From CAYNWT01 sp964450955 (GTDB taxonomy: Bacteria; Planctomycetota; Planctomycetia; Planctomycetales; Planctomycetaceae), in the NCBI GenBank assembly GCA_964450955.1, contig CAYVFI010000007.1, positions 62,001 to 126,000 on the forward strand: 64,000 bases of DNA, given 5' to 3'. Below, in pieces: positions 25,172 through 32,219 of this stretch. Positions within the stretch are counted from its first letter, which is position 1; every line of letters begins with the position of its first letter. The notes under the pieces are model-generated. The model did no database searches, was not told the origin of the DNA, and worked only from the letters and a program-made list of their open reading frames with translations. The translations under genes were made by a program, and so were the position numbers.

Positions 25172-25636
25172 TCAGCGTCGGCTTCGGCGTATCTCCGCGG
25201 CAACTTGAAATAACGCGTCACACCGCTCAACCAGCACTCCGCCAGTCACTTTGCAGTTCGTAAACGGTGCGGCGTCGATGACGTCTGACGCTTCCATCGA
25301 GAACTGATCCCAACCGAGCGAACGCAGCGTCTCGATACTCGTTCCAAACACGACGTGCGGAATGCGAGACCAGAGAATAGCCGCCTGACACATGCAGCAC
25401 GGCTCGGCAGTTGTGTATAGGATTGTGTTCTTCCAATCGAACCGCGTGAACGATTTCGCAGCGTTGTTGATGCAAACAATCTCGCCGTGAAACAAAGGAT
25501 TCGTCTTTGTCGAGTTCACTCCATCGGCGATGACCTCGCCTGTCGAACCATCGACAAGCAGTGCGGCAAACGGGTGAGCCGGTCGACCAACGGCAAGTTC
25601 GACTGCTGTTGCCATATACGATTCGTGTTCAACCAT
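25172..25636 (-). CDS. Zinc-dependent nucleoside/guanine deaminase-like protein
   Basis: A 154-residue protein from the ATG at 25636. It has the cytidine-deaminase-superfamily zinc motifs HGEIVCI (His and catalytic Glu) and PCCMC (PCxxC). Substrate-side pattern YTTAEPCCMCQAAILWSRI and the later GTSIETLRSLGWDQFSM resemble guanine deaminase/TadA-like members; the exact substrate is not clear. The start overlaps the end of the DUF2256 gene by 8 bases, so translation is coupled. The same frame stays open to 25924 as a Ser/Ala-rich extension. I regard that as a shadow of DUF2256, though a longer protein is not excluded. Confidence 0.82.
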   Translation of the reverse strand: MVEHESYMATAVELAVGRPAHPFAALLVDGSTGEVIADGVNSTKTNPLFHGEIVCINNAAKSFTRFDWKNTILYTTAEPCCMCQAAILWSRIPHVVFGTSIETLRSLGWDQFSMEASDVIDAAPFTNCKVTGGVLVERCDALFQVAAEIRRSRR

Positions 25637-25814
25637 CGGTCGATCCTTCGCCAATCTTTGTGCGCGGCTTCGACCAGTGGAGAAGACGACACCGTTTGCC
25701 GCAGTAGCGGACATCGTCCCAGCAGTCTTTCCATTTGCGACGCCACTCGAAGCCGAGACCGCACTGGACGCAGAGCTTTGTCGGCTTTGGAATCCGTCGT
25801 TCTCTACTAGCCAT
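25629..25814 (-). CDS. DUF2256 zinc-ribbon protein
   Basis: A 61-residue protein starting MASRERRIPKPTKLCVQCG. It has the DUF2256 pattern: C-x-x-C, then F-x-W-R-R-K-W-x-x-x-W, and a second C-x(4)-C near YCGKRCR. The four Cys likely bind one zinc. Function is unknown; members are short, basic and cytoplasmic. It overlaps the deaminase gene. A TIGR03643 protein, often found with DUF2256 as far as I recall, lies about 3 kb away on the other strand. Confidence 0.85.
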   Translation of the reverse strand: MASRERRIPKPTKLCVQCGLGFEWRRKWKDCWDDVRYCGKRCRLLHWSKPRTKIGEGSTDG

Positions 25815-26085
25815 TTGTAAAGGTCCAGAACCGAAGGCTCTTCGGGCAATTGCGTTCGATCCATACGACTCCTCCGCGTCCAAGCTGGCAAGGAACATGC
25901 GTCTTCGCGGCTAAACACCGCCAATTGGGGAACCAGAAAATCTTCGATTCGGTTTATCGGCTTCAGCTTTGCCCCGAGGTGTTATCCGGCGTCCGCACTT
26001 ACGGTTAACCGACTCAAGGAGACGAAGATCGCCATGTCGCTTGTTTCGAGCATGCGGAAAAGTGTCAAGAAAAGAGGTGGACAAT

Positions 26086-27225
26086 ATGCGTGGCTCACTA
26101 GGACTTGGAAAGCTCAGCGGGATCGATGTGTTCGTGCATTGGTCGTTGTGGGCGTTGCTGCTTGTCGTCGGAATTGTGACCTTCGCCTCGACACAAGACG
26201 CTAAGTCCGTCTTTTTGGGGACCATCGCCATTGTGATGCTTTTTGGGTGCGTCGTTCTCCACGAACTCGGTCACGCACTTGCCGCACGACGATTCGGGAT
26301 TCCAACTCGGGACATCACATTACTGCCGATCGGCGGAGTCGCTCGACTGGAACGACTTCCATCGGAACCAAAACAAGAACTGTGGATCGCACTCGCGGGA
26401 CCAGCGGTAAACCTCGCCCTCTTGATTGCTGTCGCTCTTGTCGGTGGTGCGTTGTTGGGGTTCGACTACCTTGCTCTGTCCGACAGCCGGACTGCGAGAG
26501 CCTGCCGCACGTTGCTCGCATTCAACGCAATCATGGCTGTCTTCAACCTGCTGCCAATCTTCCCGATGGACGGCGGACGAGTGCTCAGAGCACTGCTTTC
26601 AATGCGTGGTTCGGCAGTGAAGGCAACGCAGATTGCATCGATCGTTGGTCAGGTTCTCGCGGTCGGACTCGGCTTGTTTGGCGTGTTCGTTCTAAAGAAT
26701 CCGCTGATGATCTTCATGGCCGGCTATTTGATCCTCGCCGCTCGCCGCGAATCCAAAGCGATCGCAATCCTGCATGAAACATCCAGCCTCGAAGCGAAGC
26801 ACGCGATGGCCCCGACCTATGTCAGCGTCTCCCCGTTCGAGAACGTCGGACAGGCGACACAACTGCTGTACATCTCGGAACAACGTCTGCTGCCGATTTC
26901 TCGCAGGGGCGATTACTTCGGTTCGCTGACCGTCGAACGGATCAGCGACTTGTACAACCAGGGACTGAAGCAGGTCCCCACGATTGAGGTTCTCGACGAA
27001 GACGTCCCTGTCGTTTCGCCATCGGACTCTTTGCAGGTCGTTTGCGAAACGATGCAGGCAACCGGCTTCTACACACTACCAGTCGTCGAAGGGACATGGC
27101 TCATCGGGGTCATCAACCGCGACACGATCACCACCGCGGTTCAGTCGCGAAGAACCAAAACGCGGCGGATAACTTCACAATCACGCGAAGAACAAGCCAA
27201 TGCCAACAACGCACCAGCAGTCTGA
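26086..27225 (+). CDS. Site-2 protease-like M50 metalloprotease with CBS domains
   Basis: A 379-residue protein. The HExxH zinc site is VVLHELGHALAARRFGI (about 58-74), and the third ligand is in FNLLPIFPMDGGRVLRALL. About six membrane helices lie in residues 15-230. The C-terminal part has two CBS-like segments (about 245-295 and 305-355). These S2P family members cut within the membrane, and CBS domains often bind adenosine nucleotides. ATG at 26086 has AGAGGTGG just upstream; the extension to 25969 has no support. Substrate unknown; no anti-sigma factor is adjacent. Confidence 0.9.
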   Translation: MRGSLGLGKLSGIDVFVHWSLWALLLVVGIVTFASTQDAKSVFLGTIAIVMLFGCVVLHELGHALAARRFGIPTRDITLLPIGGVARLERLPSEPKQELWIALAGPAVNLALLIAVALVGGALLGFDYLALSDSRTARACRTLLAFNAIMAVFNLLPIFPMDGGRVLRALLSMRGSAVKATQIASIVGQVLAVGLGLFGVFVLKNPLMIFMAGYLILAARRESKAIAILHETSSLEAKHAMAPTYVSVSPFENVGQATQLLYISEQRLLPISRRGDYFGSLTVERISDLYNQGLKQVPTIEVLDEDVPVVSPSDSLQVVCETMQATGFYTLPVVEGTWLIGVINRDTITTAVQSRRTKTRRITSQSREEQANANNAPAV

Positions 27226-27382
27226 CTTCGAGACAAATTACCGGGAATCGTTGCTCTCCGGCGGCCTTGTCTACCGCATCGCCCTGCTGGCTGATCAGCA
27301 ACTCGTCTGCACCAAATGCGGCAAGGTGAGAGAACAACAGGAACAGTGCTGTTCGCAGAGAGACGACCAGCAGAGCGAATGA
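27200..27382 (+). CDS. Possible small CxxC protein
   Basis: A 60-residue frame overlapping the end of the protease gene by 26 bases and ending 10 bases before the next gene. It has LVCTKCGKVREQQEQCC, which could bind zinc, and otherwise no recognised feature. The Gln-rich ending is not convincing. It fills a 167-base gap in a same-strand operon, which is the main reason to list it. It may equally be noncoding. Confidence 0.35.
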   Translation: MPTTHQQSDFETNYRESLLSGGLVYRIALLADQQLVCTKCGKVREQQEQCCSQRDDQQSE

Positions 27383-27392
27383 AAGAATAGAG

Positions 27393-28550
27393 ATGAGTAC
27401 CATCGCCTCAACACGCGAGACTACACAACCACGGCCGATGACCTACGCCCGAGCACGCTTGTGGCTCGGCATTACGTGCATTGGCACGCAGGTGATCGTT
27501 GCTTTCACCGCAGTGATGACCGACCTTCCAGCGAGGTGGCTTCCGAGCGAAGAAGCCGCATTCACAACCGAACTGCTGACGCTGGGATACTTTTTCTTTT
27601 CACTTGCGGTGCTACTACTTCCGTTTGACATTATCGGTGGCTGGATCTTGCCGAGGCAGTTCCAGCGTACTGATCAATCGTTTGTTTCGTTCGCGACCAA
27701 ACTTGTACGTGGCATCGGAGTTCAACTCGCTGTGTTCACCACAGTCTTCGTTCTCTATCGCCTTGCCGGAACACGTTTTGGAGCGCGAGCAACCGTGGGT
27801 TTGTTCTTCGTAGTCCAACTGACACTGGTCGCATTTCAGCTCAAACTCGCATGCTGGGTTGGTGACCTGCAACAACACCGACTCCGAGCGAGCGGAGTGA
27901 ACGCGGTTTCGCTGACTTCCGAGGACTCTGGCTTCACCGGCGGAATTGCCGGGTTCCCAACCTCCGATGTCGTCGTGCTTCCGACCTCTTGGCTGACGGC
28001 ACTTCCAGGCCGACTGCAAAACGTCGCACTGCTCCGGCGTCAACTGAGTATTGAAAGCGGACGCCGTTTGTTTGGCATCGTTCTCGCCATCGCCTGGAAT
28101 ACAATGTCGCTCGTTGCCGCTCTCACACTTCCCGGAGCAGCAGTGACTTCTGTCGCCGGTCTTGTCACCGCCTACTTCTACTTCTCGTTATTTGGTTTCG
28201 CTGGGCTTTTAATACTCCCGACCTTCAGCCGCAGGGCCGTCATGGCCGTCGATCGACTTGCGACACATTCCGCGGCAGCCAGCGAGATCGGCGAACTGGC
28301 CAGCAGTCTTGAGGAACTTGCTGAAGGTGAACCTTCGCGATCAGCGAGTCTCGAATCTGTGTTCCACCCAATCCCTTGCGTCGATCGACGAGCGAAGGCA
28401 CTTGCGACTCGTGAACAACACACCGGCCCCGCCTGGCACGTGGCAAGAATGGCTCTCTTCTGCGCGTGGGCGTTCGGCGGGCCATTGTCCCGAAGCGTCC
28501 ACTGTAACATCGGACGACCCGACCTATGGGTGTTCCTGCCAGCCGACTGA
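27393..28550 (+). CDS. Multi-pass membrane protein, perhaps a degenerate M48-like protease
   Basis: A 385-residue protein with about five or six hydrophobic helices (near 25-45, 60-85, 100-125, 135-150, 225-250, 255-280). The stretch PTSWLTALPGRLQNVALLRRQLSIESGRR lies where M48-type membrane proteases place the segment before HExxH. No HExxH is present, so protease activity is not expected if the relation holds. The last 100 residues are soluble, rich in Ser/Ala/Glu. It follows the M50 protease in the same direction and may be in one operon. I do not recognise a precise family. Confidence 0.6.
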   Translation: MSTIASTRETTQPRPMTYARARLWLGITCIGTQVIVAFTAVMTDLPARWLPSEEAAFTTELLTLGYFFFSLAVLLLPFDIIGGWILPRQFQRTDQSFVSFATKLVRGIGVQLAVFTTVFVLYRLAGTRFGARATVGLFFVVQLTLVAFQLKLACWVGDLQQHRLRASGVNAVSLTSEDSGFTGGIAGFPTSDVVVLPTSWLTALPGRLQNVALLRRQLSIESGRRLFGIVLAIAWNTMSLVAALTLPGAAVTSVAGLVTAYFYFSLFGFAGLLILPTFSRRAVMAVDRLATHSAAASEIGELASSLEELAEGEPSRSASLESVFHPIPCVDRRAKALATREQHTGPAWHVARMALFCAWAFGGPLSRSVHCNIGRPDLWVFLPAD

Positions 28551-28568
28551 TTCAAGGCAACCAGAAAA

Positions 28569-28871
28569 GTGCAACGCTACGAGCTTCATGACCGATACCT
28601 CGAACTAACGCGTACGGAACTCCCCATCCGGGCCAAACGAGAGTGCTGGGTCGTCACGCAGGATCACTGCTTTATGCGAGTCATTCTCGACCAACTGTTC
28701 GGCGACTGCTGGTACAATCATCTCGACCGCCGAGTCACCGCGTACAAACAATTGAGCGATCAGCAACTTCGTGAGTGCATCGCACTTGCCGAACAGCTTC
28801 TCGAAACAGACGGCGAACACCTCGCCACATGGAACGCCCAAAGCCTGAACTGGCGAGGCAAACTCAGATGA
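28569..28871 (+). CDS. Conserved-looking 100-residue protein before TIGR03643 gene
   Basis: A 100-residue protein with a GTG start at 28569. Motifs DHCFMRVILDQLFGDCWYNH and the final TWNAQSLNWRGKLR recall a domain I have seen attached to acetyltransferases and as a stand-alone planctomycete/cyanobacterial protein. The function is not known to me. Its stop overlaps the ATG of the TIGR03643 gene (ATGA), so the two are co-translated. Soluble, with no signal peptide. Confidence 0.65.
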   Translation: MQRYELHDRYLELTRTELPIRAKRECWVVTQDHCFMRVILDQLFGDCWYNHLDRRVTAYKQLSDQQLRECIALAEQLLETDGEHLATWNAQSLNWRGKLR

Positions 28872-29140
28872 AGACCGATCACAATCTAACCGAAGCCGAT
28901 ATCAGCCGAATCATCATGATGGCATGGGAAGACCGCACCAGCTTCGATGCCATTGAGGAACAATTTGGACTCAACCCCGGCCAGGTCATCAAGCTCATGC
29001 GACGAGAGATGAAAGGCAGTTCATTCAGGATGTGGCGAAAGCGAACCGCCGGTCGAACAACAAAACACGAGTCGCGATTCAATCAGACTGAGAACGCCAA
29101 CCAGCCACGTCGCTTCCGCGCCAATTCCCAACGCGGCTAG
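28868..29140 (+). CDS. TIGR03643 family protein
   Basis: A 90-residue protein with LTEADISRIIMMAWEDRTSF followed by DAIEEQFGLNPGQVIKLMRRE and FRMWRKRTAGRTTKH. This matches TIGR03643, a short basic helix-turn-helix-like family of unknown function. As I recall, the family is often found near DUF2256 and photolyase/cryptochrome genes. DUF2256 is indeed about 3 kb away, but I see no photolyase gene in the window. It may bind nucleic acid, judging from the HTH-like spacing and the Arg/Lys-rich tail; this is inference. Confidence 0.85.
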   Translation: MKTDHNLTEADISRIIMMAWEDRTSFDAIEEQFGLNPGQVIKLMRREMKGSSFRMWRKRTAGRTTKHESRFNQTENANQPRRFRANSQRG

Positions 29141-29224
29141 TGTTGCGGCTCGCGGTCCACTCTTTCCCGGCGATCACCCCACCGTACCTCAACACTCTTT
29201 TGAAATCGAAGTCGAAGTCGAAGC

Positions 29225-29431
29225 CGCGAAGGCAAGCTGTTGGAACTTTCCGCAGATGGTAAGAAGTGGAAAACGCTTAAGACGTTCGAAGAAGGCCGTT
29301 TCTTTCACCGTATGATTCCGATGAATAACTCGGCCCTGCTAATGATTTCCGGAGCCAACATGGAAACCGGAAAGTACTCCGACGTCATCGTTGTTCCAGT
29401 CTCGAACAAGCAAACAGCAAGCGTTCGATAG
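29225..29431 (+). pseudogene. C-terminal remnant of a Kelch/beta-propeller exported protein
   Basis: About 68 in-frame residues, including LELSADGKKWKTLKTFEEGR and SGANMETGKYSDVIVV. This looks like the last blade of a Kelch-like or beta-propeller protein in planctomycetes. No start codon or ribosome binding site fits, and upstream the frame breaks into a GAAGTC simple repeat around 29200-29222. The gene has apparently lost everything but its 3' end. Confidence 0.45.
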
Positions 29432-29644
29432 GTCCAGCAAGTCGTGGACGACGGAACGCCCAACTGCGTGAGCGACAGGGCGCTCGCCCTCGGCCATGCC
29501 GCTCAGAACCGAAGTACCGGGCACTGACGTTTCAACGTCACCAACCAGCTTAGGGCAGCAGACACATCGGCAACACTGCCGGCCCCCGTCAAACGGTCAA
29601 AGCATGTTGCAGATCTGATCCGCGGAACGCGAGCCCCCAGTCGC

Positions 29645-30598
29645 TTACATAGGTTGGTCCGCCAGCAACCGATCCAAGACTTCCTGCAGAACCGCAACGT
29701 CCGATGCCGGTCGTTTTTGGCTTTGCGGATGCGTTTCGTCGCAATCAATCCAGCCGCGCAGTTTCAGAAACTGTGCGGCCGTGTGTTTGTAGCCCGGGCC
29801 CGGATTCCGGAACGCAAAGAAGCCAAGATACTGCAGCTGGTCATTCAATTCGTAAAACCGCGCGTCTTGCTGTTGCCACCACGCGTCGCGTTTGGCGAAT
29901 AAATCAGGAGCGAATGTGCTGAGGCCCAGCAGGTAATCGCTGCCGTACATAATCATGTCGATACCGAAATCGTTGCCCGTGAAAACACGAAAATCGGGCC
30001 GCTTTTCGTTTCGAAGTCGCAGGCGTTGCCATTCTGGTTCGCGGTGAAACGAAGAATGTTTGGCTCCAACACACTGTGGGATATTCATTAACCCTGCGTA
30101 CGTTTCCATATCGTAAACAGCACCGAACGGGCCGAGGTCCTTTGTGAGTTCAAAGCCGATAAACGCATCACAGTGTTTCGCGAGCGCTTCGTACGAACTC
30201 ACGATCGCGGAGCCATCCTGTTGCACAAGACCATACGACTGGAAGATGACCGGCGTGCCGCCAAATTCCTGTATCATCGCCATCTGGCGAGCGTACTCAT
30301 CCAAATTAAACGCCGCGTCGGGTGCGTCTTTGCAAAACGCACCCGCAACAAACTCACCGCCGGAACCCACGACGTCGCCGGTAATTCGCAACACTTCCCG
30401 TCGCGTTGTATCGTCAATCAAATGGCCAAAGCCAGTGTCCATATTGACGGCGGGAACCAGTCCATGTTCGACCGTTCGACTGACGTGCGCAGACAGCGCG
30501 GGGTAGTCGATTTGGCCGTCCGCCTGAAATGGAAGCAGGATTGCAGAGATCCCTTTTGGCTTGCGACCCGGTGTTAGCAGATCGTGTGGCATATTCAT
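29645..30598 (-). CDS. Dihydrodipicolinate synthase-like (DapA family) aldolase
   Basis: About 317 residues with a TIM-barrel DapA-family pattern. It begins KGISAILLPFQADGQIDYPA and the Schiff-base Lys lies in CVGAKHSSFHREPE. The usual DapA tyrosine motif is not kept (the segment reads VIFQSYGLV), so it is probably not lysine biosynthesis but another 2-oxo acid or sugar-acid aldolase/lyase. The ATG at 30598 overlaps the stop of the FHA-sigma gene (ATGA), an unusual coupling of an enzyme with a sigma factor. Confidence 0.85.
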   Translation of the reverse strand: MNMPHDLLTPGRKPKGISAILLPFQADGQIDYPALSAHVSRTVEHGLVPAVNMDTGFGHLIDDTTRREVLRITGDVVGSGGEFVAGAFCKDAPDAAFNLDEYARQMAMIQEFGGTPVIFQSYGLVQQDGSAIVSSYEALAKHCDAFIGFELTKDLGPFGAVYDMETYAGLMNIPQCVGAKHSSFHREPEWQRLRLRNEKRPDFRVFTGNDFGIDMIMYGSDYLLGLSTFAPDLFAKRDAWWQQQDARFYELNDQLQYLGFFAFRNPGPGYKHTAAQFLKLRGWIDCDETHPQSQKRPASDVAVLQEVLDRLLADQPM

Positions 30599-31548
30599 GG
30601 TGTTTCGTCCGACCACAGCTCGCGAATGCGGTGTAGTTTTCTTTCTACGGTTCTTGTCGTGGTGCCAAGTGTCTCAGCAATTTCGTCATTGGTGTAACCT
30701 TCCATCTTAAACCTTGCCACTTGCTGCAGGACGTCGTCCGATAGCTTTTCGATTTGCCTGCGCAATTCTTGGGCAAGCTGAGCGATAAAATCAGGAGTGC
30801 TTGACGCGCCCGCGAACCGATCAAACCCGGCCGCTGCGGGGGTATCGGGTCCTTGCAGAACTGATTCGCCTCGCACGTTACCACCGCCGCGGTTTTTGGC
30901 TTTTTGCTTTTCGACAACGGTAGCCGCCTTCCGAGCCGTCATCACAACCAGCAGTCGCCATAGGTTTTCCCGACTGCTAAGTTCGGGATAACGACCGCTG
31001 GAAATGCCATCAAATAAGTTTCGCATCACACTTTGCGCGACGTCTTCTTCGTCGGCGACGCGGCGGAAAGCGGGGCTCATCCGGCGTTTGGCGAAATTGG
31101 AAATCTGTTGGAAATAGTGAGCGTAAAGATTTTCAGCGGCTTCGTTGTCGCCATCGTTTAGTTGGTTCAGCCAGATGGTGACATCGCCGTCGACACTGAT
31201 GTTAGGTTCGTCGTAACAGCTTTCACTAGTCAGGAAACGCAGCATCGGACCTCCGGCGCTGAATTCCAGCATCAGGCCATCAGTAATCGTGATGGCCGGA
31301 ACAATCTCGCCGTTGAGATAGGTGCCGTTCTGGCCGGGGCACGAACACTGCCAGTCCAAACCATCAAACTGAATCATGGCGTGCGCGCGGGAGACTCGCG
31401 TGTGTTCCAGGCGAATATCACTGTCGCGGCCACGACCGATCACGATGGTGGTACTGCCTTCGAACCGCCACTCGTGTTCGGTTTGCGCACTATCCTGAGG
31501 CACAAGCACCACACGCAGGCGCGGCGGCAAGGTGGGAGGTTCTGACAT
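30595..31548 (-). CDS. FHA domain fused to ECF-type sigma factor
   Basis: A 317-residue protein. The N-terminal 100 residues form an FHA domain with IVIGRGRDSDI, VSRAHAMIQ and NGTYLNGEIV, which binds phosphothreonine peptides. From about residue 125 there is an ECF sigma domain: region 2 in NLYAHYFQQISNFAKRRM and DVAQSVMRNLF, region 4 in MEGYTNDEIAETLGTTTRTV. The join suggests control by a serine/threonine kinase, which are numerous in this phylum; no kinase is next to it here. Its stop overlaps the DapA-like start. FHA-sigma fusions are uncommon in most bacteria. Confidence 0.92.
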   Translation of the reverse strand: MSEPPTLPPRLRVVLVPQDSAQTEHEWRFEGSTTIVIGRGRDSDIRLEHTRVSRAHAMIQFDGLDWQCSCPGQNGTYLNGEIVPAITITDGLMLEFSAGGPMLRFLTSESCYDEPNISVDGDVTIWLNQLNDGDNEAAENLYAHYFQQISNFAKRRMSPAFRRVADEEDVAQSVMRNLFDGISSGRYPELSSRENLWRLLVVMTARKAATVVEKQKAKNRGGGNVRGESVLQGPDTPAAAGFDRFAGASSTPDFIAQLAQELRRQIEKLSDDVLQQVARFKMEGYTNDEIAETLGTTTRTVERKLHRIRELWSDETP

Positions 31549-32219
31549 AGTTCACATACGCGGCAAGACGAAACACTTGGCAAATTGTTTGTCGGTCTTT
31601 GTCTGCGGTTCCGGATGGAACTCCAACAACACTCGTCATGGTAACGCTTTCGAACTGACATCGTCAGCGACGTTAAGAAGCCTGGTCCGGCGACGTCAAA
31701 ATCACGGCCGTAGCGGTCTTGTGTGGTTCGCATGCTGAGCCCGGCTATCCATCCTTCCTGACAGCCCTCCGGTGGCGAGGCTTGTGCTTTCCAACACGAC
31801 CATAGTCTGCGTTCACGCAAAATCTGCCGAAGTGTCTTCCGATTAACAGTGAGCTTCTGGCCAATCAGACAACCGCGATAATCTGGGGCGATACGAGGAA
31901 CCGCGAATCTCGAATCGCCTCACCGGACGCTGTGTTTGGTTCGATACCTATTGGTAATGCTGACGGTTGGGAAACCGGCGGCAGTCATTTTCGGACAGCC
32001 GAGTGTGTTCCGCCACAACCCGTTTCAGAGACACCGAATTCACCCCATTTGACTTGGGCTAAGTTCGGGGGATAGTCTCCGCACGGGTGCATCCGGGACG
32101 AGTCGTTGTTAGGCCCCGGTTGGCTTAGCAAAATGCGGTTTTGGAATCGTGTTTCGTCAGGAATGCATGCGCGGCCGGCGTAGTTCATCAGATTGATCCA
32201 AGAGCGGAGTTCACGCACT
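31549..32219. other. Intergenic gap between FHA-sigma and glmS
   Basis: About 670 bases. No gene is supported apart from a transposase-like shadow at 31800-31887. I looked for a glmS ribozyme but see no convincing match. The promoters of both divergent genes should lie here. Confidence 0.45.
31800..31887 (-). pseudogene. Possible remnant of an rve/IS3-like transposase
   Basis: A short minus-strand segment reads PDYRGCLIGQKLTVNRKTLR followed by QILRERRLW. It resembles the helix before the integrase core of IS3/IS481-type transposases (pattern HPxYG...VNRKxVxRLMREEGL). No start, no DDE core and no terminal repeats are visible, and the frame soon loses similarity. The match is by eye only and could be chance. 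Confidence 0.28.

Noticed and set aside
32100..32219. glmS ribozyme or riboswitch before glmS
   Set aside because: I looked for the conserved core and pseudoknot pattern and saw no convincing match; a covariance search would be needed to be sure.
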